A stretch of 64,000 nt of DNA from Eudromia elegans (taxonomy: Eukaryota > Chordata > Aves > Tinamiformes > Tinamidae), in assembly GCA_003342815.1 (NCBI GenBank), contig PTEX01000280.1:3771-67770 (forward strand). The letters are read 5' to 3'. Made by a program: the position numbers and the translations under genes. The notes under the pieces are model-generated. The model was not told where the DNA came from and searched no databases. It was given only the letters and a program-made list of their open reading frames with translations. Each line of letters begins with the position of its first letter. Position 1 is the stretch's first letter. Of the stretch, positions 14,930 to 28,900 are shown piece after piece.

Positions 14930-16894
14930 CCTACTAGAAAGAATTTGAGCAGGAGGGGCAGGAGACCTGCATGGATGGACAAGGAGCTGCTAGGAAAACT
15001 TAATGAGAAGAAAAGAGCATATGTAAGGTGGAAGAAGGACCAGGCCACATAGGAGCAATATAGCAACATTGTCAGGGAATGCAGGGATGCGACGAGGAAG
15101 GCCAAGGTCCGCTTGAAATTAGAACTAGCGAGAGATGCCAGGGATAAGAGAAAGGGCCTCTACAAATACATTAGCAGCAAAAGGAAGACTAGGGAAAATG
15201 TTAGTCCACTGCTGAATGGGGAGGATGCGTTGATGACGGAGGATGCAGAGAAGGCAGAGTTACTAAATGCCTTCTTTGCATCATCTTCACTGCTAAGGCT
15301 GGTCCTCATGAACTACAGAGCCCAGATAGAAGGGAGATAACCAAGACAGAGGAGGACTTCCTGGTCATCGAGGAAGATTGGGTTAGGCATTATTTAGGCA
15401 AACTGGATGCCCATAAATCTATGGGTCTGGATGGGCTGCACCCCAGAGTGCTGAGGGAACTGGTGGTGGTTATTGTTGAGCCCTCTCCATCACCTTGGAG
15501 AGGTCATGGAGAGCAAGGGAGTTGCTGGAGGACTGGAAGAGAGCCAGCATCACTGCAGTCTTCAGAAAGAGCAAGAGAATGGAACCAGGACCTGTCTACA
15601 GACCTGTCAGCCTCACCTCTGTCCCTGGCAAGGTGATGCAGCAGCTCGTCCCAGAGACTGTCTCTAGGCATATCAAGGAAAAGAAGGTGATCATGACCAG
15701 TCAGCACGGATTCACCAAGGGGAAATCATGCTTGACAAACCTAATAGCCTTCTACGATGGTGTGACTGGATGGACTTCAGCAAGGCTTTCGACACAGTCT
15801 TCCACAACATCCTTACAGGAAAGCTCTGGAAGTGTGGATTGGATGAGTGGACAGTGAGGTGGATCAAGGACTGGCTGGATGGCAGAGCCCAGAGAGTGGT
15901 GATAAATGGGGCTGAGTCTAGTTGGAGGCCTGTGGCCAGCAGTGTACCCCAGGGGTCAGTGCTGGACCCAGTGCTGTTTAACTTGTCCATTAATGACTTG
16001 GATGAGGGACCCTGATCAAGTTTGCTGATGACACCAAACTGGGTGGAGTGGCCAACACTCCAGAGGGTTGTGCTGCCATCCAGAGAGACTTGGACAGGAT
16101 GGAGAGTTGGACAGAGAGGAAGCTCATGAGTTTCAACAAGGACAAGTGCAGGGTCCCGCACTTGGGGAGGAATAACCCCAGGCACCAGTATAGATTAGGG
16201 TTTGACCTGCTGGAAAGCAGCTCTGGGGAGAGGGACTTGGGAGTCCTGCTTGACAGCAAGTTAACCATGAGGCAGCAATGTGCCCTCGTGACCAAGAAGG
16301 CCAATGCGATCCTGGCCTGCATCAGGAGGAGTGTTGCCAGCAGGCGGAGGGAGGGGATCCTGCCCCTCTCCTCAGCCCTGGTGAGGTTGCACTTTGAGTA
16401 CTGTGTGCAGTTCTGGCCTCCCCAGTACAGGAGAGATGTGGAACTCATAGAGAGGGTCCAGCACAGAGTGACAATGATCAAGGGACTGGATCACCTACCG
16501 TATGAGGAAAGGCTAAAGGAGCTGGGCCTGTTTAGCCTAAAGAGAAGGATGAGAGGTGATCTAATCAACATGCACAAATTCTTCAGGTATGATTGTAGGG
16601 AGGAAGGAGATAAGCTGTTTTCCATAGTGGCCAGTGATAGGACAAGTGGCAATGGCTTTAAGCTGAGGTGTAGGAGGTTTCACCTCAGGTGAGGAGGAAC
16701 TTCTTTGCTGTGGGGGTGACGGAGCCCTGGAACAGACTGCCCAGAGAGGCTGTGGAGTCTCCTTCTCTGGAGATCTTCCAAACCCACCTGGATGCCACCC
16801 TGTGCCATGTGCTTTAGGTGTCCCTGCTGGGGCAGACTTGGACTGGATGATCTCTAGAGGTCCCTTCCAACCTATAAGATTCTGTGATTCTGTG
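14930..16894 (+). mobile_element. CR1 LINE retrotransposon, 5'-truncated and frame-broken
   Basis: This is a chicken-repeat-1 type non-LTR retrotransposon remnant. Plus-strand reading frames carry CR1 ORF2 pieces in order: RPAWMDKELLGKLNEKKRAY (near 14960), [59 protein letters not shown] (about 15773), [16 protein letters not shown] and the reverse-transcriptase catalytic FADDTKLGG (about 16021). After these come [18 protein letters not shown] and the C-terminal [16 protein letters not shown]. These lie in at least three frames with stops between, so no functional enzyme is made. The endonuclease half is missing. The 3' end has two ATTCTGTG octamers (16879-16894), as in CR1. Its 5' edge is approximate and lies just after a T17 run (14873-14889). 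It points towards the 3' end of DNAH8. Confidence 0.95.
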
Positions 16895-19846
16895 AAACGT
16901 ACTTAAAATAAAAGATGGAATTGTACTGTATTCTATGATAACAGCTTTTTTCTCCTTCGTTATAATCTCTGAAATGAGAAACAGCTAGCCACGCTGAGAA
17001 TAAGAATCATCAATGTGAGTGATTTATAAGCCAAAAGATATGCAGAGTATATTTCTGAGAAGCTGAAAAGACAGACTGTCCTACAGTGAATACAGGTGCA
17101 TATTAGTATTTATAGCAGTTATTTTGCCATTAATTCTGAGAGAATTTTGCATAAAATATTTGCTTTTCCGAGTAGGTCTCCAAAATTCAAAGATTTATCA
17201 TACTAAACTTCAGAAAGAAATAGAGGGAATATCTTCTGTATTCCTGCTTTTTTTCAGACATCAAATCTACAGTTTTGCAGAATTAGTATCAGCCCAAAAA
17301 TGGTGCTTGTAAAAGATGATGAACTGTGTTTCTGGAGTAACAGGTTCACACTGAGGACCAACAGCAGAGTCAAAAGAGGAGAAGGCATTTCCAGCTCTAT
17401 AACACATCAGGGTTTTCAGTGTTGCTGACATTTGTGTCCACAGCACCATTTCATTGTCCTTTACAAAGATGGGCTAGAAGGAACAGGGTCCACGTTCTCC
17501 TCTGTTTGGAGCCATGCATCTGGGAAGAGCAAGGTCAGGCTGCCCTGAGAGGAGAGAGGACAGCAACCACACACTCCCCCCACAACAACAACAGGCAACA
17601 GAGAACCAGCTGGAAAGTTGAGTCAGCAACCAGGGCCCAGCCTGGTGAGGGTAATCGGGGTCTGCCACAGAAGAGTGAGCACCAGGCAAGCCCACAGAGA
17701 GGGAGCAGCTCCAAGATCAAGCCAGAAAATCCTGTGTGTGGAGGCCAGGTGTGGGGCACTGAGGTAGGTGACCAGACACAGCATCCCTGACTGTGAGCAG
17801 CCAGACACAGAGGAGAGGGTTATGTGATGTGTGTCATGACATGATTTTATATTTCATGAAAGCTTTTCCCTAGCATAAGAGATCACTCCTGCTGGTGATT
17901 CTCCAACCCCTAAAGAGACGATGACAAAGCTCTTAAGAGAATAAAAATGGAGCTAACAACAGAAACAACATGCACTACTAGCATCAACTGCATCAGTGAT
18001 AATTTCTGACATAACTAGCATCAAGAGCAATTCACTAATAATTTACTAATAAACTAATTTACTAATAAACTAATTCACTACTTTATATGGGGAATTTCTT
18101 CTTTCCCCAACACCCTCTTAGAAAACTACACTATGAAAAAAACGCTCACAAAGTTCACTTGCTGGGAAATACCTTGAGATTTGACATCTCCATTAAGTCT
18201 ACAGTATTAAATCAATTCACTGTCTGAGAAAGTGGTATTTGAAATGTACATGATGAAAATATTCCGTGTGAACAACTTGCACAGGACCTAAATCTATACA
18301 TCTGCTTCAGAGAGGAAATCTTGTATCCTTTTGTGAAATACATGAGTTCATAGCAACTTAGAAATCTGCTAAGTATCTTAAGTGCATCCTGGAAGCCTGG
18401 TGCTGAAATGTCCAGTAAAGGTCAATTCAACCCACACATCTTAAAATTATTTAATGTAATGTCCAAATAAAAAAAAAAAAAATCTCTAGAACAGATTTCA
18501 CATGCTTCATTTGCTTTACTCTGACTTATTAAAAGAAATTAAAAATGGAGAGATCTATTCAAGTAAGGTTTCAAATGGAATCAGTCCTCCACTTAAATTT
18601 CATAACTGATTTGACCTTAGATACAAAACCTAACATCTACATTCTTACACTAAGATAGAAAGACAATTATACAGTCTTCTTATAAGATTTTTATTTCTTT
18701 AAGTAGTGGATTTTCACAAAAGATATGTTGAATATAGTTATTTAATAAGCCAATTAAAAACACACTTCCAATATCATCTATGGATTCGCATAGCTTTTTC
18801 CCTGCAGGATTTACATATGGCAAATTTGCACTTTTGTAACAGTCCCTTCTGCAGTAGTCCCCCATTATCACAAATGATTAGTAGATCACAAAGATACATC
18901 ACCTACTGGAGTCAGCAACAAACACACACTGGCATTTTAATGATTAAAAAACCAAAAGTGTATATGATATGTGAAATCAGGCAAATTCAACTAACTACAC
19001 CTGCTGATATTTTCCTCTGAAGATGGAGTCCCACATGACAGGTTTCCTATCTATTTGAGAAGACCAAAAGTCTGAGGCACATAAGCAAAAGAGGAGAAAG
19101 AAAAGACAACATATAAAATCACAATATTGCTAAACTGAAGTAGAGACAAAGCTAAAACTGATATCATAAAATTAATGACCTTGATGAAGATTTGACTCAA
19201 TTCTTCTGCTGCACTAGCATATGAAAAGAAAACAAGCAGAGTAATGGAATTATTTTCTTTCTCTCCACTAAATATAATTCATAAACCAGATAATAATGAA
19301 TTCTAGCAGCTGCCATAGGCTTGATTCCCCATGTTACACAATCCAATTGCCATTCAAGTGATAAAACAGGTGCAAACATTATTTCATTCTCAACTTCTCT
19401 AGTTAGGCAACAATCAAGCTAGAAACTATCATCAAGGAGATAATCTTGGACCATCATCATGAGGGATGTTAATTAAAATGAATGATCAACTCACTTTAGC
19501 TTTCCATAGACAAAAAATACCTACATTTTGTATTTAAGGTAAGCCCTAGTGCAAGCAATTAACCACAGAAAAGTATCAGTGACCAAATTAATTAATTTTT
19601 GTTCAAAGCAGAATTAGGGGGAAGACTAAATATTTATGATGAAAACAGAGATCAAAAGTAATGCTTGAACCTACTTACCAAACTAATTCCTGCTTTAAGA
19701 TTTATCCTTATAACCCTATTGTATAACTGTATTGATAACAGCTAAAAAGCATAATAAAGAGGCTGTAACTTACAAACATATTTTTAAAAGTAACTTGTCA
19801 TACAGTTAGCTACATCTCGATGCTTAGAAACTTAAAAAAACCCCCA
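16895..19846. other. DNAH8 3' flank and probable 3' UTR
   Basis: The DNAH8 3' untranslated region must lie immediately below 19847 on the minus strand, but its end is not clear. No AATAAA on the minus strand occurs in the first kilobase. The nearest I see is the complement of 18690-18695, without an obvious GU-rich partner. A GC-rich patch lies at about 17460-17820. A short direct repeat (ATTTACTAATAAACTA-like) lies at 18040-18080. Confidence 0.5.
17460..17820. other. GC-rich patch of unknown nature
   Basis: About 360 bp markedly richer in G+C than its surroundings. A plus-strand frame is open from about 17419 to 17790, rich in Gln, Ser, Arg and Gly with no recognisable domain. A strong splice-donor-like GAGGTAGGTG occurs at about 17760. 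It could be an exon of a noncoding RNA, an old repeat fragment, or a small regulatory island. Confidence 0.3.
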
Positions 19847-19998
19847 CTATTTCACATCACACAGAAGTGCTACCCCACGCAGGATCCAGTGCTCAGGAGG
19901 CTGAAGGGTTCTAAGATCCACAGCAGCTATGTAATTCAAATCCGTTCTAACTGTTTTCTTGTAGATTGGACAAGAATACATACATGGATCTTTTGAAG
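19847..19998 (-). CDS. DNAH8: DNAH8 last coding exon with stop codon
   Basis: Codes residues 1943-1992 and the TAG stop (19847-19849). It begins with two bases completing a threonine codon after TTCCCAG. It contains [18 protein letters not shown] and ends [14 protein letters not shown], the conserved dynein C-terminus. The phases join exactly to the previous exon 1.25 kb away, giving one continuous frame. Confidence 0.97.
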
Positions 19999-22900
19999 CT
20001 GGGAATAGAGAAGAGACGTGAAAACTCGTGAAACAGGGTTAAACCACCTGGGCCTTAAAGGTCTAGACACAAGACAAACGTAAAATCTAAGTTACATCTC
20101 TCATAAAGGATCAATTTAAAAAAAAAATCCAGCAATAAAGCAGGCTTTGCTTTTGGAGAAGCTTTGCTCTCCAACTAGTTTCCAATTTTACATTCAACAT
20201 TAGATATTTCTAGTCCTTGCACATTCTTATTCAACCACACTTTCTTTTGTAAATGCAAATATATAATCTAGACTGTTATCCTTCATTTCCCTAGTTTTCT
20301 TTTTATTCTCGTAGACATTTTTTGCATAAAAGACTAAAATATTTAAAAGGAAAACCTCTCTCCATCTATATCTCTTTTCTTATTTCTCAGACATAGCCTC
20401 ATCAAAAAAAAAAAAGCACTTATATACATACATATAAACTTGTATATAAATATGTGCGGGTGTATGCACACTGCAGAGATACAGTTTACAGTTCCTCTTC
20501 AGAACTTTTACACTGGCTTTTGAGATCAGGCAAAGAGGTTATGCAGGTTCAGGTTTGGTGGCATCAGCTTATCATTTGATTTGACCATCACCTCGAGCTT
20601 ACTGCCATTTCACAACAATCTAGGAGATACGTTCTGCAGTTATCCTTGCTTCCAATATATATACTTCAGTTATGTAAACATTCACATTGGATGTTTATCT
20701 AGCTCTTCAACTTGCCAATGAGAAAAGCAGACTAACTTCATTTACCACACACCACAAACAAAACAATACACAAAACCAGGCCTTTTTGTTTCCAATTTTA
20801 TGTTAATATCATCATTACTGTAGACATTAGCATTATAATAATGTGTTTTTGCCAAGAATTATGATCTCTAATTGTAGATGCTAATATCCTGCTAATGGCA
20901 AATAAATGCAAGTGTGTTTGACAGATGAGTCAGAGAACAGCTCATCTGTAATGGGTTTTTGAAAAGTTATTAATACCATTAAGACCAAAAGGTACTGACC
21001 AATCTAATAATTAGAGCAAAAAGTAGCTATTATCAATTACAAAGAGCCTAGCAAAGAAAAAGGCAAAAGGTCTTTTTAATATGCAAGACTGGGAAGCCTC
21101 CCCTAACAAAAAAGAAAGATTCAATATGTAAACAGGAATAGTGATAGCCTCATGAAATCCCAACACCCTAAATAGACACTCATGCAATTGAACAGAAAGT
21201 TGCATTGATTCTGTGAAAACTGCATCCTCTACAAGTTAGACACTTACTGTTATTATCAGCATATATCCTTATAACTGGCATCATCTCAAAGAGCACCTTG
21301 GGTTTAGATTCAACCAGTCTCATGTTTCTTCTGTCCCAGCCAGCTCCTTCTAGATACAGCCCATACACATAGACACCTTCCAAAGGTGGTTTTGTGATGT
21401 CCTCCTTCATCCATTTAGTTACCTCATTGCACAGGACTACGCTGTCAAGAGCCCATCCTTTGTTAGCTCGTGTTATTTCCTGCTCCAAATAGCAAGTAAA
21501 TCTGGGGGTTACATTTCCAAGAATGTGCAGAACAATATTTCAAGTAAGCACAGGGCAATATTTTAATTTTTAATTTATAAGAAATGTACTTGTAGTGATC
21601 ACAAGTTACTCTCTTAGATACAGAGGTTTTAATCTTTTCTAATATCCATGTTTGACCTCTAAGTGTCAGGGCAGGACTAAAAGAAAGGCTTCCATCATTT
21701 TTTAATCTTTATGTTATATATATTAGCTTAAGACCACAGTAGTAACCTAATGAGTGAATGCAAGTGCCAATTGGTGAACATGAGAAAGTTCAAAGCTTTA
21801 TGCAATAGGAAACCATAATTGCATGTGCTATAATTCAATAAAACAGTTCCAATCACAAAAGCAAATGCATAATTTGTTGCATACTTTTGGAGGTTTTCTT
21901 CCTTTTCTTACAGCTATAGACTATCACAGACTATCAAAATCCCAGACAATGCAAGGACATGGAAATGTTATAGATTCAAAACATACTTAATCAATAATAA
22001 TATTAATACTTAGTGCATTGGAAAACATTCATTTATTCTTGTCTAATCCCTTATTACCTCATGCTACTACATCAAGCAATATCTATTTTTCAGGGGTTTT
22101 ATTTGAAGAAGTTGGAAGTATTAGAAAAATGTTTTTCCTATACTGCAGTTACTCAGCTGCTTTAAATGAATGAAACGGTTTTAGGGCAATTGTTATCTGA
22201 TCCTTCACTTTTTCCACTTGCATCTTTTCCCCAAGCTTGAGTTCAAGAGAAAACCCTAGTTTAGGATTATTGAAAAGACTTTTTAAAGAAGTATCTTACT
22301 GTATAAATACAAGGTTCTTTGCCTGCAGGTTTAGTAAATAGTCCATTCATAGGACTTCTAAACCGACATTCAAAAATCACACTACTCAGGTCTCATAAAT
22401 CTGAGCAGAGATTGTTTCCTTTCCTTAAAGTCTTCAGTATGTTTCCCCCAAAACAAAAACAAAAGGAAAAAAGATTTTCCCAAAGGAGTCAGCACATCCC
22501 TCAACTTTCATCATACCAATATATGTTAATAAAGAAGTATATATAATAATAATAAAAAAGAGAGATTTTAAATACATTTTACCTGTCTCATTGCTGTCAA
22601 AAATCCTTGAGGATTAAAAAATCCTGTCATCCAGAAGCAATTTGGTCGGCTTTCAAAAATCCAACTGTGAAATTGGTGGTTTCTTTCTAGAAGCTCAGTA
22701 AACCAGAACCCAAGTGTGCTAGAAGCCCAAGATGCCTAAAAATAGTAATAGAGTGTCTTTTTTAAAATTTCATTCTACAGTTTTTAAAATATTGTGTTTA
22801 TGTAAATAAAAATATTTTTTTCACAAGGTAATAAACAACAACATATTAGTAAAGTATATTTAAACTTCCTATTTTATGTAAAACTTTAACCTGATAAATG

Positions 22901-25900
22901 TTGTGTAGGAGAGGTAGACTAGAGGTTACTAAAGATCTCTTTCAAATTCATGGTTCCATAACTAGAAGTCTTAGTGCGGGCCATGAGGCTATTTTTTAAA
23001 ATCCATCAAAATATTTGCAATTGTTATCTTCTCTCTAGCCTTCTATCTTGATAATATGCAACAGTTTATTAAAGTGGGCGACGTCTATAATAGTAAAGTT
23101 CTTTTCTATTTTTAATTGAGAGGTCCTGTTTTGACTGTGCTTTTTCTGGTCCTAATATTACCTGAGCAGTCCTATTTAACATCTACACTTCTATTTGAAA
23201 AATGTCTTCACTGTATATCTCATAGCTTAATCCAGCTCTGCAGAAATAAACACCTTTCTTAAAAATTAACTGATTAAATAAGTGATGTAGGCAAACTAAT
23301 CAACACCTACTTTTTTCCAGCTAGCAGGAATTCTTCCATCATACATGCAGTGTAAAGCGTCTCTCAGATTTTCATTCATAATAATTGTTCCATCAATGGC
23401 AAGTTTTAGATCAGTCAGAGTGCTTCTCACTAACGTAATAACTCTCTGCATTTGATCAATCTCTTGTCGTAAAAATATGTTCATAGGCTGAAATGGTCCC
23501 ATGTTCTTTAATTTCTCTTTTACCTGTAGGGAGGAAACCAAAACCACTTCAATAGAAGTAAAAGCTAAAGATGGCATTATGCCAAGGTTAGGCACAAAGC
23601 CATCTAGACAGGTATCAGGTCTTGGGAAAATTCCATTAGAGCGAATTGGCAAAGCCTGACGTTAGAAGATTTCTTCCTCAAGATAGTGACAACAGAAAAT
23701 CATCTAATTATTATATCTTCCTACTACCTAAATGAACAGATAGCTGCTTTGAGAATCTGCCAAAACTAACTCTTGCACAAAATGTGGGCTTGAATATTTT
23801 CTCTATGATGATATGAGGATAGGTATACAGAATGTAGCAGATTGGAGTGTCCATGCATCATCATGAATGTTTTCTAAGCGTAAGAAAACACTTCCACCTT
23901 CAGAGATATCCCATCTCCCAAATAAACTGAAAGGAAATGCTATTTCACAAAAGAGCTACCTATGAGACAGGAGGTGTTCATTACAAACAGAATGACAGGA
24001 GCTGCCAGGAGTTAATATGGATCCTGGGATACTAACACTAGGCTTCAACCAATGAAACCTATCACTTATCAAGTTCTTCAGAAAACAATTCTATGTGGAA
24101 AAAAAAACATTTCCTACTAGAAAGTAAAGCTGCCCAAAAATATCTTTAGGATGTATGCTGAATCCCAAAATAATACATACGTAGTATGTAGTACTTTCAG
24201 GAGTGTTAAGCCACTTGAAACATCAACTCAGTTCTTTAATACAATGTCAACAAGCAACAAGCTTAGTTGAAAGAATGATGACCTCCCATAGTGCAGATGA
24301 CAACTTTAAGTGGTTTGATATTTTGAAAAAGCTATTACAATAGCTCTTCAATGCACATGTAGTGACTTCACTATACAGGCTGAGAGTCTGGTCAGGCCTC
24401 TAAAACGTGTTTTTGAAGTATTGTCTGAATGAAAAAATTCATTTAAAAAAAAAAAAAAAAAAAAGACAAAGCAAGATGGAACAAATGTCACTTCTGACAG
24501 CATTTCGTTAACTCACTTCAAATGGTACATAATCAGCAGGAAGCTTCTCCAGCATATCATCAGCCAGTCTGGCCACAACTGCTTCTCGCGTTTCACCTCC
24601 TCCACCAGAGCTATCCTTGGGTTGAATACTGAGGATAATGTCCAAAACATTCTTGGAAAGTGTACTTTGGTAAGTGATATCAGCATTGGGATGTAAACCA
24701 AACACTTCTGGTGTGTCATAAGCAGGCAGACTCTACATAATTAAACATAAAAAGAGCACAGATGGAGGTAGATTTATTTGCTTACTATATATAAAAAAAG
24801 CAGTTACATTTTAACATTAAAGGCTTTTTTTAGACTGCCATCTCGTAGCTCTTTTCAGACAGTTGTGTTGTAAATATCTTACTGAAATTTATGACAAAGC
24901 CCAAACCACATTGTGCTTAACAAATTCATTTTTAATCTGTGTATATTATTTTAAGTCAGATTATACACTCATATCACTACTCCTTTTTTTTTATATATAT
25001 ATTCCTGTGAGCCTGAACCCAATGTTTTGACTCCAATCTGAGTTCTTTTTCATAACTGTGTACAGCCTCAGGTATATCTCATAAGTGAAGCAAATGGGAA
25101 AAAAATAGTTAAGACATTAAAATTGTACCTATTTATTGATGTCAGTAATAGATTTTCTGATGACAGTAATAAAAACCCAGACTCTTAAAAAAAAACAAAT
25201 AGTGAGAATCTGCAAAGAGGAAATGCAGAGACTCAGGAACGTGTGAGAAACTTCCATGAATTGTTTTTCTGTTGAAACACTCATGCATTCACCAACCTGT
25301 ATATATTGAAGATACTGATCCACCATAGTACATTTAGGTATGCTGTATCCTTTGTAAAAGCAGAATTCTTGACTGAACATATTTTCATTGAACCAAAGTT
25401 TTACAAAAGTGTTCATCAGTCTTTTGTCATAGTCATCTGTCACACGGCCACCATACTGGATCTCACCTATCATGTAACGAACAGTACTCCAGGAGATCCC
25501 CTTAAACCAAGCAGAATGCATTAACTTCAGTAATGCTCCTGTCATCCATTTATACCTTCTTTAGTGAGATGGTTGACATATCAAGTCCTACATCTCTGTC
25601 TCTTTTGAAATAAAGTTAATTTTCACTAAGATACCAATTCTTCAATCCCAAAAAACAATTCTACCAATTATTTCTTCACTAAAATATCAAAGTGATCTGT
25701 CACAGACCTCTATATAATAACTGACCAAGCAAAAGTGAAGAATTCCTCCATGGCCTGTTAAGGCAACTTTCCATTTCTTTATGCTGCCAAGAAAGCTTGG
25801 AAAAAGTAAGTCTTTCTTTTACTCAAAATATAATGAAACAAAAGAGTATTTAAACTACAGTGACACATTTTTAATTATTTAATATATTTAAAGTTGGAAA

Positions 25901-28900
25901 GAAGTTCTATATTATAACCTATTTATTCTTAATTACTGAGGAAGAGATATTTTCTTTTGTTTGTATGCACAAGTTAATGTAGACAATTAACTTAATAGAT
26001 CTTAATTTAATCAAGATTAAATCTAATTTAATTCAGCTGCTCAAAAAGCAAGCCAGCTTCCCCACAAAAACATTAATTACCTTCTTGATATCCATAGCAT
26101 CTAAATGGTTTTGAATGAACTGAACAGTGGCATTGAAGTCAGCTTGGTTAAATTCATAGGGTATGTTCCAACCCAGAGATCCAAACTTGCGTCTTTCTTG
26201 AACAGTGGAGTGCAGAAAGGCTACAGCATACAGCATTGGTTTCCACTGTGCCATGTTACTGACATCTAGTAAATCCTGGTTGACACCTGCCAATTATAAG
26301 TAAGCTTTATAAGAAACACAGGAATAGTATTTTCAGAATTACTTCAAAATGGTACTAAAAGTTCATTCTTGGAGACAATCTAGACAATCTGGTGAATTCC
26401 AACGTCTTTAAAGAGTAAATTATTGCTCTACAAATTATTTTATTCTGGTTGAATTCTCATAAGTGGCTTTTTCCAGAGACTCTTTGTTTATAGACCTTCA
26501 CTGCATCCAAAGTGAAGAACATTTAACAATTAGCTCTTTATGAAGTCAAAACCCAAATTTTCTACCAAAAGAGACAAGTAGGTTAATAATTTAAATTGTT
26601 TAGATGCATTTCAACTGAGATATTGAAATCCAATACCTGAGAAAAGAAAAATTATTTCTGTGTTCTGCTATCCAATTAATTCTGGCATTAGAACTTCAGC
26701 AGATCTTCTCTTCCTTTTTATTTCTCAACTTCTAGTCAAATTAAGGGTCAAGCTGTGCCCTGGCACTAATGTGCATAGTCGCATGTACTAGGTCACAGGT
26801 ACCATCAATAGCTACAACATGACCACCTGACAGCATCACAAAGTCCAAAAAAATGATCAAATTTAATTTTGAATCATTACCACTCTTGCACTCCACACCT
26901 ACCAGTATATGTTCGCTTTAGGCCAGCTCGGAGTCCCTGTGGAGGTTCGTTGGTGAATTTAATAGACATTTGAAGAAGGGTGATTGGGAACTGTTTGTGA
27001 ACTTCAGTTGTCATCCACAATCGAAACCCTTCATGGACAGTCTCTGTCCCTATAATTGTGTCCATTAACTCATCCAAAAAGCCAAGTCCAAGGTGGCAGT
27101 TTTGCAGAAGAGCCCAACCTCCCTAGTGTCAAACATCAGAATATACACAGTTACCATCTATGTTTGCAAATTGAAACCACTAAAATCATTCTTTAATTAT
27201 GACCTGAATTAGGAACAAAGGAACATCATATCTAAGCTATAATAAACTATACTACATTCAAGTGCTTGTGAGAATTGTTAAGGGAAAAAATCTTCCACAG
27301 TCAGTTTTGCACAACTGGCTTGCCAAAACAGAACCAAAGCCTTAAACATTTGTTTTCATATATATGTGAAAACAGAAATCAATAATCATGGTAATGGTGT
27401 AGACACAATTAACATTTTTTTTTTTCCTGCAAGACAAAGCTCAGCTGAACCAAGCTGTGGGCTGGTCTTTTTGTGGGTTTGTAAACTTGTTTGGTTTTGT
27501 ATTTTTAATCATCTCAACAAGAACTCCTTATTTGTTCAATTTGGTCTTTTAAAGTAGTCCATTTGCAAATTATACCAATTTTCTCAGTTAAGTAAGTTTA
27601 AAATATGCTGGATATGGTCACAGCCATAATAAGCACATAGGTACATAAATCTTACTTTTCTATTTACAGCCATAATTCCACTGGTCCTCAACAAATGGGC
27701 TTAAAAATAGTTTTGTAGACAGAGAATACTGCTAAACTCAAGAACCACAGGCTTAGTGTTAATAGTGTTAATCTATTGCTATCAAACATAACTACTGCAT
27801 TTCATTAAGATCTTTTGTATACCTCTTCATTAAGAAGGTATGTGAGATAGTGTGGGAAAATAACTGTATCTTTTTTAAATAAATAAAAGAAGCTCTTCTC
27901 TTTTATCTTTTGAATATAGTTCTTCTTCTCTGCTAATTAGTCTGTAATGTTAAGTTTTCAAATGCTGATCTGAGACAAAAGTCAGAGGAAAATTATACAG
28001 TTACGCAGGCAGGGAAGAAGTCCATAACTGAGGAGTACTGGAACGTTAATTGTTCATGTAGGCAGGCAAAGCACTACTATTGCAGACAAAATGTGTTAAA
28101 TTGGAATATCTCAGCTTTTCCATATACAAAATTTGATTCTTCAATTATTATATGTTCCACTTGAAAAAAAAAAATCCATTCCAATTCAAAATCCAGACCA
28201 CAGCAACACCAAAGACTTTGCTATAAAGCTTAATTTTTCTCAAGGTTATATAACAATTGATAATATATATGGACTGCATCTTCATTTTATAAATCATGCT
28301 TGTATATATGTGCTTGTATATAAAAACACATAAATCAAAAACTAAACTCAAAACAGTAAACAAAACAGTTATTTTTGATGCACATTTTGTCTTTATGTAA
28401 TCTAAATAATTTATCAATTTAGACACGCTCATCAGTCATAACCTAAAGCAAAAACTTCTTTAAACAGAAAAGTATCGGTGTTTGCTCAACATCAAAAAGT
28501 TTGCAATGGCCAATTTTAAGACTATGAAAGGGCAATTCTGTTGCGTAAGATACCTCTTCATAGTCCCTACATCAGCTTTAACCGCATATATACAACTATA
28601 GTCCCTACATCAGCTTTAACCACATATATACAACTTTATTTCATGACAGAATTTTCATTTATAACTATCCAAAATAGATTCAGAAACAATTTGCATTTTT
28701 GTCCCTTACATGCACCATAGTCCGCTGTAGAAGTTTACGAGCATGGACTTCTTGTCCCTGGCCCATGGAAACACAACATGTTTCTATCTTCAGTCTTTTT
28801 CCCAAAGCAATGATTGAATCAGTAGGATCAGAGCCCATGGAAAGAAAGCATATTAGAGGAGTATGTGGATCTGACTCTTCCCATGTCTTTTCCAAGTCCA

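Noticed and set aside
15712-16481. Minus-strand ORFs of 157 and 163 codons
   Set aside because: They are antisense to the CR1 reverse-transcriptase frames and carry no motif of their own.
18690-18695. Possible minus-strand AATAAA for the DNAH8 transcript
   Set aside because: It lies over 1.1 kb from the stop, has no clear downstream signal and is expected by chance in AT-rich DNA. Not called as a feature.
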